Source: Torymus aiolomorphi (lineage: Eukaryota > Arthropoda > Insecta > Hymenoptera > Torymidae). Taken from it: a DNA stretch of 64,000 nt. This document shows positions 23,340 through 38,456 of the stretch, in pieces (within the stretch, counting starts at the first letter, position 1; the number at the start of each line of letters is the position of its first letter). The position numbers and the translations under genes were made by a program. Below the pieces are notes generated by a model. It did not search any database. It had not been told where the DNA came from and was given only the letters and a program-made list of their open reading frames with translations. The DNA lies in NCBI GenBank assembly GCA_036365515.1, contig CM070874.1, positions 63,259,583-63,323,582 on the forward strand, given 5' to 3'.

Positions 23340-24000
23340 ATATACGCTAATAACTGTTGGCGAGAAATATTTAAAGAAATTTCACTGACTGAGTGGAAGA
23401 TTCGCTTATTAGATCAATGATACGCATAGGAGCAGCCTCTGCCACCACGAATTGTACACACATTATATATACACAGTCGATTGCAGAATAGTTTCGGAGA
23501 GGCTTTTTCCAACGCGCGTCTTAGTGAAGTTATGGAAATGCCGCTAGATTTCGCGCGACACGGTGAAAAATAAAATTTGCACCGGGGCGAATGTTTGTTT
23601 GCCGTCTGTTCTGCGCCTGGCGAAAAGCCGAGAGAGAATATTTTTGCATGAGGAATGGTGTTTTCTTTAAAGTGAGAGCGCTCGATTTAAACGAATTAAA
23701 AGCCAACCGAAAGAGGAAAGCTGTGTTCGTTTAATGTTTCAGGAAGGTGAAATTGATTTTGACTTTTTGTACTCGGGATGCTACTTCTGTCTTTTATCTG
23801 AAATTTAATAAAAAAAAAAAAAATAACGTGTTACTTTTATTTTTATACTCGTACGTATTCGGTAAAAAAAGTTTGACAAATGAAAAATTAATCTTTATTT
23901 ACAGCATAAAGAAATCGCTTTTTCATTTTAACCTATTTTTAAAATATTTCAGAATTGAATATTTGAAAGATATACAATACACGTTTCACTTCCAATAATA
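23276..24000. other. Spacer with (TG)n microsatellite
   Basis: A (TG)n tract at 23,305-23,337, then a weak GC island at 23,430-23,650. No gene seen. Confidence 0.5.
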
Positions 24001-24720
24001 AACTTTGATGCATAAAAATTGCATTCACAATTTCAACCTACCTGTCTGCCGACATTACTGGCCTACATTTTTGCACCGATAAACCCCACGAGCAAAAACG
24101 GCTACAACAACACTGCTGCTAAAGAAGCTACGGGAGGCATTACCAAAAACAATATTTACACCGCGCGGCGCTATACTCCCGCATCCCAAAAACTCCCTGG
24201 CGCGCTTGCGCCAATTAAGATAACGCGCTACCTTAAACATAAGCCAATGCATAGCTACATAGCAGCAGTAGCGGCGGCGGCGGCGGCGGCGGCGAAAACC
24301 AATTTCGCGCGAGAAAATCCCCATGAAAAGCGATCTCTTTCGGGTCAGCGTCGTATATGCATTTCCCCCGGCGCCCGCGCGCAGCGATATCCATAGTAAA
24401 GGAGCAGAGAAAGAGAGAGAAAACGACGCGCGCGTTTACGTATGTACGAGTCGGGGGAAGACAACTACTGCCCTCTCCCCCCCTATATAGCTGCTGCCGG
24501 GGTGAGATATGGATCTTCCAGCTCGTTGCCCCCGATGTGTGTGTGTGTGTAGGTACTATGGTAAGGTTATCGTTGCGCCAGGAGGGAGGGAGAGACATGG
24601 TCCGCGGCCGTTGAAGCGCGAGTTATGCACGAGTTGATCGGGGGGAAAAGCGAAGGGGTGGAGGAGGAGGGGCATGGCAGGTCGACGTCGTCGTCGAAAG
24701 CTGCGTTTAGAGGTGAATTA
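24001..24720. other. CpG-rich island with (GGC)n
   Basis: Contains GCGGCGGCGGCGGCGGCGG near 24,273-24,293 and short (TG)n at 24,535-24,550. ORFs on both strands are driven by the trinucleotide repeat (poly-Ala/poly-Arg) and I do not accept them. Confidence 0.45.
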
Positions 24721-25230
24721 TATGGTTGGACGGTGTATGAGCGAACGTTTTTAAGGGATTTTTATCATTCTTTTGATTTTTATTGTTTGAAGTGTTATTT
24801 AGTTGTTAGATTACGTATCTCAGGAGAAAATTTTTTTCTGAAATAGTATTTTTCTTCTTCTTTTTATTTAGACGATAAAGGATTCGGTTAGTTGACATGA
24901 TGATATCGTAATGAAGTTGTGACTGTAATACTTTGATATGCAATATGTCGTCGTGTAATTTAAAGAATTTCATAAGGAAAATAAAACGAACACCCACGTT
25001 TAAAAATTTGTTAGATCCTGGTTAACTACGCCGTAAAAAATCTCAATTCAAAATTAATGAGTAGTAGATGGTAAAATTACATTAATTATTTACTAATTTG
25101 AGTGTATTAATATTACTGGACAAATGAAGCAGTTTCTCACGACGATATTAAATTTAATTTCCATTATAGGTAAATGCACATCCCGCGCATTAATTTAGTA
25201 GCTAAAAAACATAATTGCTAGATTGAAAGT
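24721..25230. other. AT-rich spacer
   Basis: Nothing recognised. Confidence 0.35.
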
Positions 25231-25651
25231 GGGTAATAATCCGACCTATGCTCAGCACAGTTATTTTACTAACCAGCATGCGTTATTAGATTAGCAAAAA
25301 AATAATATAAATACTATCGAGTTGGTGAATTTAAAATGAAATATATGTCAAAGAAGTAATTTTAATATTTACTGTGAAATCGCAAACGCTCTTGAATATT
25401 AACGAAAAACTATAGCTATAGTCCTCTCCTTCCATTCTCACGAATAGCGCTTAGCTATTATTCCACGGAAAAGTAACGATTCGTGCAGCTCATCGCATAA
25501 ACTATACTCCAATTTTAATACTTTGCGACCAAATTATATTTACATTTCTAACCTTTTGTTAGCTTCCATATAAATGCTAATCGATTGTAATTTTACATCG
25601 AAAGCTAGCAAATTAACTAGTTTCAGCGTTCTTAGGTCGGATTGTCACCCA
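25231..25651. mobile_element. Possible MITE, GGGTnAnAATCCGACCTA ends
   Basis: GGGTAATAATCCGACCTA at 25,231 is mirrored by TAGGTCGGATTGTCACCC at 25,633 (16 of 18 pair), and the inner sequence is unique. The interval contains several TTAGCTAnTA-like words. Only the ends support a mobile element. Confidence 0.4.
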
Positions 25652-26210
25652 GTCTGGAACTGGTAATTTTACATAAATAGTGTACTTTATGGTCTATTTT
25701 CAAATGATGAAACGCTTCATCAAGGAAAATTGAGTAATAGAATCAAACTCTCTAAATATTAATCAGTGAAATTCCACTGAAACTATAATTACTGGAATTT
25801 TAGTTAATGTAGATAACTGGTTTACAGTCAAATTCACTAATTTACTTTTAGAGAAAAGAGAATTTAAAATGAGTTACGGTAGCTCAGCTGATAAAAACTT
25901 CTAATTTTGGACAAGGAATGTTTTTTGTTCCCTAAACTTTGACGGATTGAGCTTCTAGTTGCAGTGATTGGCTATAGTTTATGTGGGCTTTTCGAATTTT
26001 TTCTAATTTTTTTTTTTTTTTTAGTGTATTTCGTCGAAACCGGAGATTTTTACGTATTTATCCCGATGCAGCTCTAGCAGTTCTAAACTCGCTTGATACT
26101 CTAGATCCCCGATACTGAGTGAGTTTTCCACGTAAAAAATGAAATTCAACAGAATTATATAATACACGGATAGTACACGGTCTTACAAAGCTATTTTAAT
26201 TTAATTTTAT
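25652..26210. other. AT-rich spacer
   Basis: Nothing recognised apart from a T-run near 26,010. Confidence 0.35.
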
Positions 26211-26345
26211 ACCACTCTAACCTCAAAATCACAACTTTGATATGATTTTTCGGCGCTCGTGGTATAAAATACCGTTCCAAACTAGTGCGTAAGTCGATTA
26301 TTTAGGTGGTGTGACTTCCCCACCCGTGTCGAAATGTACTATTAT
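26211..26345 (-). repeat. Dispersed repeat, inverse copy of 8996-9072
   Basis: Reading the minus strand, TACCACGAGCGCCGAAAAAT, TCAAAGTTGTGATTTTGA and GGTTAGAGTGGTAT match 9020-9072 with scattered changes. The plus side ends in GTACTATTATGTA, similar to the AGTAYATTACG edges of the hairpin modules. Confidence 0.55.
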
Positions 26346-28170
<1,825 letters not shown>

Positions 28171-28200
28171 ATAATAATTTATTCTATTTATTTCCAAATC

Positions 28201-28346
28201 CCTTATATAATTTGAGAATTCGAGATAATCTATTTTGTCCTCGAACGATCTTGAATTCTCGTATAATCGAATCCATCTCGAAGTCGAAAAGGAGTAAGAA
28301 TAAAAAGCACAAGGGTGGCGTACGTAGCGCGCTGATTAACGCTAGT
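28201..28346 (-). repeat. Inverse, diverged copy of the repeat upstream of UHRF1
   Basis: On the minus strand it matches 44,957-45,103 and 45,194-45,340: GCTAGCGTTAATCAGCGCGC-like start (ACTAGCGTTAATCAGCGCGC), TTCGAGGACAAAATAGATTA and TTATATAAGG at the end. Its sequence differs at many sites, unlike the two near-identical copies at 45 kb. Confidence 0.7.
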
Positions 28347-31300
28347 AAATTTTAAAAATATAGTTGTTGAGAAGGTTGACAGTTAAATTTAGAACTATGT
28401 CACAATGGAAAATTAATACGCGAGAAAGGAATAAGACACCGTTCCACTTCGTTCTAATAATCGGTGCTGTCAAATTTATGCAATTAAATTTGAATATAAT
28501 TCTGTTACTTATTTAATTTATAGTGACAGAGAATATTGTAACAGAGACAACCCGTTATCCAGTTTTATAAGTGCAAAATCAAATTTTCTTTCAAATTAAC
28601 TTAAAAATTTATCTTTCTAATAACTGAATTAGAAACTAAATTGGCTTAGATTACTCTCGTGCACATTGTATTTTCCCAATATTGATGAGTACTTTATACA
28701 AATCTCAAAATAGAAAATAATAAAATATTCAGTCTCATCATATCTTTAAACCACTCTCCAACATTCCGCTCTGTATTCTCAGTCAACATCATTAATAAAA
28801 AAAAAAAAAGGAAAAACAAATAGAATCACCAAATCTCCAAATTCATCCCTCGTCATCAGCAGAATTCGGCGCCAATTCCCCAGCTGCAACGGCGGCGGCT
28901 GCTGCGCGGCGCACCGAGTCGAGGTGAACTAATTATCATTTCACTGGGGATGATAATAACGCTGATCCTCGCAACTAAAACCGTCCCGCTGAATTAACGG
29001 GCCAACGAGCGGGCCAAGCTGCGCGCATTATATCCCTCCCCGCTCCGCCCCATACGTACATACATATATATATATATGGATAGCGCTCGTCCGCGCTATC
29101 TATCCTCTTCCCTCCCGCGCCTCCACCCCCTTCGCGGTATAACGGAAAGTGACACGGCGAGTGTAACGGCGAACTTAACGCAATAATCGCTCGGCAATAA
29201 TGACGTTTGCGATGCGGCGCTCGCGTCATCGCGTTATCCATCCATCGGGACGGCCCCTTATACCCATATCTCTATATATGTATATAGGCGACGTACACGT
29301 AGCTATATATATACGCGCTTGCGCGCACGTGAATTGCACTCGCGCGAAACGACTCCAATTATCCAAATGAGCGTGCGCTCTCCGCGAAAGCTCGGCGAGA
29401 GAGATAGAGGCGCATCCAGTGCCTGCATGGCTTCAAAAGCGGAGAGAACGTCTATATGATATCGATTTCCCATTATCGGAGAGACGACAAGCGCGCGCGC
29501 GAGCATCACCTTTGAGTACCCCTGCGGTTATCGTATCACCGCCTGCCGAGGCCCGAGGGATGGTTCGGCTTTTTAGGGTTTTGTAATTGAGGGTGGCTTC
29601 GATATTGGGGTCAGATTGTGAGACGAGGCGAGTTACGGGAAAATGGCTTCTATATTGGGTTTAACGAAAGTATTCGCTCATTATTATCACGAGCGAAATT
29701 GCAACGAGGTGACAGAGTTTTATTTGTATAAGTGGAAAGAGAAAATTTCTGACTTTATTTGCCAAGAGTATTTTTCTCTTTATATATAACTCACAATATT
29801 GGGTTAAAATCGTTATTTATGAGACTCTTGCTAATATTGTCAAATCAACTTGGATTTACAAATGAAGCTAATTGAATTACCAAGCATTAATAAAGTCAAT
29901 TAAATTTTCCGCTAAATATAATCTGACTGATTTCGAAAAATACAGCGAATTTCGATCATAAACAAAAATCTTAATTGATAAAAATTGTCATCCACTAAAT
30001 CACGTTTACAAAACAAATGTGAATCAACAGTGCGATTACATTTCCCACTGTGTTAAAAATAATTTTCGAAGAATTTCAATTAAGAACATCGCGCTGTGAG
30101 AAACTCAGACGACACGTATACGCCCTGAGAAACCCGATATCGACTCGCGAGTGGCGGGTGCGGGCGCCCATAATGATTATCTAATGAAACGCCTCGTTGA
30201 AATAATAACTCGGAAATTTCGATAAGCGCCAATGAGCAGAAGTCGCGTCTTCCTCTCTTTCTATATACACACACAGAGAGAGAGCCAGCCGGCGCGCAAC
30301 GTCGAATTGAAACGCCATCGGAGATATTGCGCAGCGCGCGCTCGCGCACGAGTGAGAAAGAGGGAACCGGGGGGTAGGTAGTCTTTTCAGTCGACTTGCC
30401 GGCAGATTAATTCCTCGCGCGGCGGCGGCTGCAAGTGCAAGATTGGACGAACCGGAAACGACGCCATAATTGCTCGTCCCTTATTCCCCCCTTTGCTCTG
30501 TCTTTCGGGCCGCCCTGGCGAGAGATAAAGAGGGGAAGGAAAGCTCACCTTCATTTTCTCGCATTAAACGCGTCTCGCAACTTAACGCTCCGCTGCAGCC
30601 GATAGAGAAAGAGAGAGAGAGAGAGAGGACTCGAGGAAATTCATCAAGAGCGCGCGCACAGGAAGTCGCCCGTTCATTTCGCTTCCTCGACGACTCGCGC
30701 GGGGAGCTGCAGAGTCGACTTTACGTATAATCTAGAGGAGGAATTTCTTATTTGACGAATTCCAAGAGCGTGGACAAAGGACACTGATGTTGCAAAATAA
30801 CTCTGCAAGCTGTTAGATGTACTGGGTGGGAGTGCTCGGTAGGGTTTTAATTTGTCTTAAACGAACGCATTCGTTGGTTATGTTTTTCTGGAAGAGAATT
30901 AACTGTAGCCCAAACCATTCCTATATGCAAATTGTTGACGAATATTTTAAATAGTTTTAAGGCATTTAGTTAAAAATTTTTCAAAGTTTCTTTCATTACT
31001 GTATACTTGTCTTTGTACTTTGCAATTTTAATAAGTCATATATAGACTTAATATGAGAATTCAAGAATAAGTTTCTTGTCTCTCTAGCTGGCCCGAATAC
31101 TAGTGAATTAAATTCTTATTAAAAAAAATGTTTTTAACTTTTTTACTGGACCTACTACTGGACCAACAAAATGTAATTACTTACGAAATTCGATGCATTA
31201 ACAAAAAATTCGTCATTAATTACACGATTAATTAAAATTTTACAGTTACAACTGCGCGAAACGGAATGAAAGTAACCAATCATATATACCAGTTCTTTTA

Positions 31301-32412
31301 ATTAAATTGCATTTTATAAGTTACATTGATCCGCGTAAATCAAACAAGTCAGATTAAATTCGCTCCACGCCCCATTTTTCAAGCGTCGCGTCGTCCGGCT
31401 CTTCCCAATAAATATCGATATACTTACGTCATATCTCTTATATCCCATTGCCTAAGAAAAAAAAAGCAGTGCAACTCGAAAAGTTCCCCGGACCGACGCG
31501 CTCACGCCATCGCGCAGCATCGAATTTAAATTTCACGCGACGCGTCACGCGAGTTACGCGTCCGAGGCACGAATTAATAAATGAAAAGCCAGGTAGGCCG
31601 GCAATTATCGCTCGCGCAATCGTCCGACGGCGACTCGTGTACACGTTAAAATCAGCTCGAAAATAAAAGCCAAAGGAGGGGAAGGAGAGAGAGAAACGAG
31701 ACGGGAGGAAGAGCCTCGCGGTGATTTTCAATTAAAAGCGCACCGGGTGCAGGAAGATATACGAAAGGTGTCGGCGCGGCAACGTAATCGCATTAAGAAT
31801 GCGGCGGCTGCCTCCTCCTCCTCCATATACACGAGATCAAGTCGTACGAGAAGAATCGCGCCGCTCGCGAGCTGCCGTCGTAAATTTATCCGCTCGTGTA
31901 TACGCTCGCGAAATAAAGAGGAGACGCGCGCGTACTTCGGCAACGACGTGCTCGAAAATATTGTTATTAATACGAGGGGAGGAGGGGATTTTTCGAGCGG
32001 GAGACCGGTTGCACCGCGCGTATTTTACGCTATCACTTTGCATCTTCGTGTACGAGGTAGGGAGAGAGAGAGAGAGAGAGAGAGAAAGATGGGTTGCCGT
32101 GTATAGAGGTTCGATGAATCTTCTCAATCAATTTATGCGATGAGGCAAGAAAGGTTTTATGATTGTTTAATATGTGCTTTATCACTTTTATTGACGCGCG
32201 CTATGCTTTTTCCTGTGTGTACAAGGGGCCATTTGACCGTTATCTAAGGCAATTTTCATCTGGATGACTCATATATTTCTGAATGTCGAAAATATTTGAA
32301 CTGCATTTTAAAATAATTTAAATAATTTAAGAATATATCTATAATAGATGATTTGAATGTAACATTAGAGTCAATAGATAGAGTTTCCTTAAATTTTTAA
32401 AAATGAGACATA
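28347..32412. other. Gene-poor region with CpG-rich islands
   Basis: CpG-rich islands at 28,860-29,640, 30,080-30,760 and 31,330-32,140 carry (GA)n-type purine tracts (30,604-30,627; 32,059-32,088), GCGCGC runs and short TATATATA tracts. AT-rich DNA separates them. All ORFs in the islands are overlapping, Arg/Ser-rich and present on both strands, so I accept none. The pattern would suit distal cis-regulatory DNA or a long intron, but this is inference. Confidence 0.4.
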
Positions 32413-32631
32413 CGCGGAGAAAAATTTTGTAGTAAAAATTACTATTTTCGATTGTAATCGGGGAACAGACTCATGTTTTCATGAAAATTACTACAATTTA
32501 TAGTAAAAATTTCTAATTTTTACTATATAAATAGCAATTGTTACTATAAATTATAGTAATTTTCATGAAAAAAGAGTCTGACTGATGTTTACTATCGAAA
32601 ATAGTAATTGTTACCACAAAATTTTTCTCTG
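32413..32631. mobile_element. Foldback MITE of the GGAGAAAAATTTTGT type, 219 bp
   Basis: The left end (CGGAGAAAAATTTTGTAGTA) is mirrored by the right end (CCACAAAATTTTTCTCTG). Pairing continues through ATTACTATTTTCGAT and TTTTCATGAAAATTACTA, so nearly the whole element folds. TA lies outside both ends. The ends resemble those of the 22.5-kb MITE and the lone end at 62,624. Confidence 0.75.
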
Positions 32632-32653
32632 TACAATTTTGTCTTTGAAAATA

Positions 32654-33096
32654 TCGACGCTCCCTACGAAAACTAGCACCTTTTTTGGCCTCCTCACGAA
32701 GACTAGCACATTTCAGAAAACTGCAACGAAAACTAGCATAACTCACGACTTTGCCGCGAATACTAGTACAATTCGCGAGGTTACCGCGAAAACTAGCATC
32801 ATTCACGAGTTTTCGCCGAATAATAGTACAATCCGTAAGATTGCGACGAAACGTAGCACGATTCGCGAGTTTGCGACGAAAAGTAAGACGATTCGCAAGC
32901 TTGCCGCGAAAGCTAGCACTTCGCGTCACCGTGTTAATTTACATAAGAGGCAGTGGAATGTCCTAGTCTTCGCCGCAATCAAGCGGATCGGGCTAGTCTT
33001 CAACGCAATGGGGCGTGCTAGTCTTCGCGGCCAACGCTGAAATGGACTAGTCTTCGTGGCAATCTGAATCGTGCTAGTTTTCGTAGGGAGCGTCGA
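32654..33096. mobile_element. Foldback element with exact 30-bp subrepeats
   Basis: Perfect inverted ends: the left 29 bases at 32,651-32,679 (core TCGACGCTCCCTACGAAAAC) equal the inverse of 33,071-33,099. TA lies outside the TCGACG ends. The left arm is nine tandem units starting with CGAA at 32,667, 32,697, 32,727 and every 30 bases to 32,907. Their consensus is CGAAAACTAGCAC followed by ATTCGCGAG and TTGCCG. The right arm holds five units in inverse orientation, spaced 25-30 bases (CTAG near 32,963, 32,993, 33,018, 33,047, 33,074). A ~40-base unique centre separates the arms. The ten-residue protein repeats in both strands are a consequence of the 30-bp period, not a gene. Confidence 0.85.
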
Positions 33097-35600
33097 TATA
33101 ATGTACGCTTTTGAACTATTCTTTTTTTTTCTCTTTTATAATCTACTTTTCATTCGAAACATGTGTATGTTTTATCTTGAGATAGCATACTTTGTACGAA
33201 GAATACAAAGTATGAATAGAATTGAATTTTTTATATGTCTAAAAATTACAGTGATCATCGGAGTTTTTTTTTATAAATTGATTAATAAAAAAACCATTTA
33301 CGCTTTGAAAGAATCTATCACCTTTTACCGCACAAAGTGCCAGTTATATTTTCATTATCCACAGTGAACTTATTTTTATATCTCGATTTCCATATAATTG
33401 CAGATTCTTTGAAAGCACCGCTTCCATAAGAAAAAAACTGGGCAATAGGGGCAAGCGAAAAACGATACAGCGGAAACCGCATGGATGTAAAAAATCACTC
33501 GCACAGCGTGATGTATCAATGCGTGCGTATACAAACGTACATAAGCACGTCGATTCGTAAACCAAAGCCCACAATCTCATTTCTGGCGGGCTAATAATGT
33601 GGGTTTCTCGTCCCTACCAGACAGAGCGCAAATTATTCAACTTGAATAACACTGGGCTGCCGCTCCGTCCGCCCATCGGTTATTATCTCCTTCCCTTTTG
33701 CGTTTGGTCGGCTTCTGAAAGAGTATAAAGCAGATTTGTCATTGGTTTTATTTTGTGCATTTGAACAATCGATGCTGGTAATAGTCTTAGCGTTAGAACG
33801 TGGTATGGTCAAATTTGTTTAATCCGTGACTTATTCTTATTTTTTTGTATAATGTGATTCTGATCAAAATTATTTACACCAGTCTGATTCATTGTCTTAC
33901 TCCACATTTTTTAAATAAATCATAAGGACACAGGCATAATAAACTTATAAGAAGATAACTTCCCGATAAAAGGCTTTACGTGAAAAATTTTTGTTTAGTA
34001 TATGATATCAACAGTAATTTACCTTATCTCGTGATGTTTAATACACAGTTAAGTTCGGAATTTCTAGCCGAGTTTCTAGCAAATTCTATGACGTATAAAA
34101 AATTACGTTCGTTTATAAACAAAAGAAGATGTATTAGCAAAATTATTAATATTGCTAGTGCATTTACATATCTGTTTCGAACTTCTGTTTAGTGGACTGG
34201 TTGCTATAAGGCGCAGACGGTGATTTTATAACTAATAAGTAGCAGAATTTCTAATCCTTCCAAGTTTTTAATCGCCCAAAGTTTTCTCAAACAAAATTTA
34301 AGTTGTATCTGTGCTACTGATAACTTAATAAACTACTATCAATATTTTGCAATATTCCGGTGAAAAAATATATTTTAAAATTGACTTTCTGATAACCGTG
34401 ATCTCTCGATAATACTAAAATATTGTTGATTTCCGGAAAGCTGCATTCACGTCAGCTCAAATAAAATATCTTTATTTACGTCATTAGATAGCACTGGAAA
34501 AATCTTCCAATCATTTCTAGTATTATCAATGACATTGACACTATGCCAACAATCGGTATAACATGTATCTATCGTATTTTTTCAACTCAGCCATTGTAAT
34601 TTCCTTTTGGAATCGCATCAGCACCTTCCTTGCGGTTTGCCACGCGAGTCTGTGCCGAAAACCAAACCCAAGTATACACCGATGCCTTCATCTCCTCATT
34701 CTCCATGTACCTCGTCATCCTTTTCGCTGCTGAAGAAGGGTACATACGAAATTACCGGCGCGCGGTATAAATCACAAATCGATGCACACCCATTAACAAT
34801 CGGCGGGCAAACACGCGGGCGCACCACATTATTACGTAGTGAACGTAATTGCGGATTGCGCCTGCGCGGATTTTCGCATTGAGCGAATTTAACACCTGTA
34901 ATGATACTTACAGTGCGGAGTGTCGGTGTGGTTGTTCCTTTTTTAGGAGGGAATTTATTATACTTTTTATCTCGTTGCGAATGGGAATATATAGTAAAGA
35001 CATTTGCATTTTTTACTTAATAGTAAAAGTACATATAAATATATATGTTACAGATATTTATTTTATTTTTTTTTTTCAAATATGTTATAGACATTATTTA
35101 TTGTCCGATAAAATTTGGTCAAACAATAAAGTACTGTAATAAATAAACGACGTAGTATCGGAATTAATTTATCTCTTATAACTGGACATTTGAAAAAAAA
35201 ACTTTGTCATAACTATTTTTTATATCATTAAAAATATTACTTACGTCGACTGCAACTTATTATCAACTGATGAGAATTTTTCCATCGGTCTTACAGTCTT
35301 ATAAATTAAATTAAAATAATTAATATTTATGGCAGTCAGATTGCCCTTGTTTTTTTATAGTTTATTTTTTATAGTTGTAGTTATTATGACTTATCAATTT
35401 TAGCTTCGTCTTTTTTTTTCATTTTTAGACAAAAAAGTCAATAAAGATAATAAACATTTAATTACAAAAAATTAAACTAAAAAATTGTTCAAGAGCGTCC
35501 AAAAGCAGAGTATCACACTAATTCTAACTACTCCCATATGTAACAATCTAAATAGCTATAACGTAACTATCTTTACTATTAACTTAGGCTCGAGTATCAA
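33097..35600. other. AT-rich spacer with minor CpG-rich patches
   Basis: Small GC-rich patches at 33,420-33,720 and 34,620-34,870. ORFs at 33,071-33,367, 33,980-34,192 and 34,607-34,882 lack motifs or splice support. No gene accepted. Confidence 0.35.
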
Positions 35601-35625
35601 TCACCCTACAATCACTTAGCCTTAC

Positions 35626-35809
35626 ACTGGCAGCTCCCCGATTCCCCAGAATAAACTCGCCCCTCCGGTAAAATTTCGTTTCCCGTCATAAATTCCACGC
35701 AATAACACGTACACACATCGACGACATCCCTCGAAGCCATTACGTGTACATACTTACCTATACCTATAGGTGCGTTCGGACTTTGCCGTCGTCGCGCAGC
35801 CAGCTGCAT
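35626..35809 (-). CDS. Candidate cysteine-containing exon, uncertain
   Basis: A minus-strand frame from ATG 35,807-35,809 runs into VCTCYCVEFMTGNEIL and YSGESGSCQC. The Cys spacing is weakly reminiscent of a VWC-type module. Two good splice-donor matches lie on this strand: TATAG|GTAAGTATG ending at 35,758 and CCAGT|GTAAGG ending at 35,626. They cannot both end one exon without an acceptor between them, which I do not see. The gene model is therefore unresolved and the frame may be chance. Confidence 0.25.
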
Positions 35810-37360
35810 GCAGTGGCTACCTAGCTACCTATCCATGGTGGGCACGCGCGAGCGCGCGACACGGCGCTCATTTGTCTCGGCGCTCAGTGGACGGATCCAC
35901 GATTCGACTGTGTGCAGTAAGAGAGACAACTTGCGCTAATCAATCTCTCGCGCGGGGAAACTCGTGCGTGACTTAAAGCAGCGAGTGCAGCGGCGTAAGA
36001 CTCTTTGCCCCCAAGGCCGTGAATATTCATAATGTGTCGTGCGGACATGGTTAAATATATATCTATATAGAGTTCCGCAAACTCTTGTGTCTCTTCTTCC
36101 TACGGCGGAAAATGAAAAGGTTTGGTATATACAGAAGGACTGAGATTCCGTTAGAGGGGTATGACGTTGTCTTTGCGCTGAAAAAGTGGTCAGTAAGGGT
36201 ACTAGCTTTTGATAACGTTTCCGATAACTAAATTTTTTTTTTTCTATTTTTTGCCATAATTTACCTTTTGCTTAAATATGTTTTATCTTTTTCTTTTATT
36301 TAACTATTTGTTATTTTTCACTTCATTAAAAGAGTTCAAAGTATACTCATTCAAGATTCCGAAATTAATTGATGCTCGTATCGCAAATGCAGCGCTTAAT
36401 TACGTCTTAGAAGTATGTAATCGTAATACAATGCGTTTACAATGAGTAATGAACATTCCTTTGCATCCAAGTCCTACGTACATAAATAAATGTCAGACGA
36501 ATACAATATTATCTGATTTGCAACATGTGCGGTAGATACACCCCTTTATAACAACATGTGTGTCCCAGGGTTCGTTATACTTTTATCTCGTAATGAACCA
36601 AGCTCGCACAGTCCGTATATATTTAAACCATTTACAACGTACGTAACAAATGCTCCAATAGAATATTTTAACACTCAAAATATTTAAATCTCGCGACATT
36701 TTTCCCGTCTGTTACATACAAAATCTGAATAAAATTCGAATTCTCGCGGCGCCAACAACATAATTGAGCTTTATGCGTATCATAGAAAAGGGACAGATTT
36801 GAAAGTAAAATAACGTTAAAATCCAAATCATTCTACCAAAATCTAACGTCACCAAATAAACCGGCGCAATAATTAAGCTTCATTACCGCGCTATATGCAA
36901 AGCCATGTATCAGCGTTTACGCGACAAGGAAACGCCGTGCGCGCGGGGCGCGGATTCTCCACGCTTCAAAACACTTTACGATCCCTCCTCACGACACACC
37001 CGCGTCCTTTAACGTCGATAACAACGTACCAGCGCTCGCGTTTAATCCTCTTACCCGCTCATAGATCCAAATGCCGGCGGCGCCGCGAAATTCACGACGA
37101 GGACGACGACGACGCGGTTCGGCGACTCTGTCTCTCGTTTTCCCTTCCTGCGTCCCTCTCCCTGTATGTCTCTCGCTTACTCACTCCACCCCCGCGCGCG
37201 CGCACCCGCGTGTGGGAGCGGAATTTCAATTAGTATTTCTGTAGAAAAGTAATTTAGATTAGTTTTTCCGTTAAGATTACGCGGCGCGCACGCGGAATCC
37301 GATCAGATATAATGCTTCATTGTATTTCGTTAATTAAAAGTGTATGAAGCGGTGCGTTAC
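35810..37360. other. CpG-rich island and spacer
   Basis: 35,800-36,030 and 36,870-37,300 are CpG-rich (GCACGCGCGAGCGCGCGAC; CCCCGCGCGCGCGCACCCGCG). 36,030-36,870 is AT-rich. No gene accepted. Confidence 0.4.

Positions 37361-38456
<1,096 letters not shown>

Noticed and set aside
32667..32936. CRISPR-like array (30-bp periodic repeats)
   Set aside because: Repeats are contiguous without constant repeat/variable spacer structure, flanked by transposon ends, in a eukaryotic genome.
32513..33040. Two overlapping ORFs with ten-residue repeats
   Set aside because: The 30-bp DNA period is a multiple of three, so open frames arise on both strands; the inverse arms make coding unlikely.
34607..34882. 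91-codon plus ORF
   Set aside because: No recognisable motif, no splice context, lies in a CpG-rich patch with frames open on both strands.
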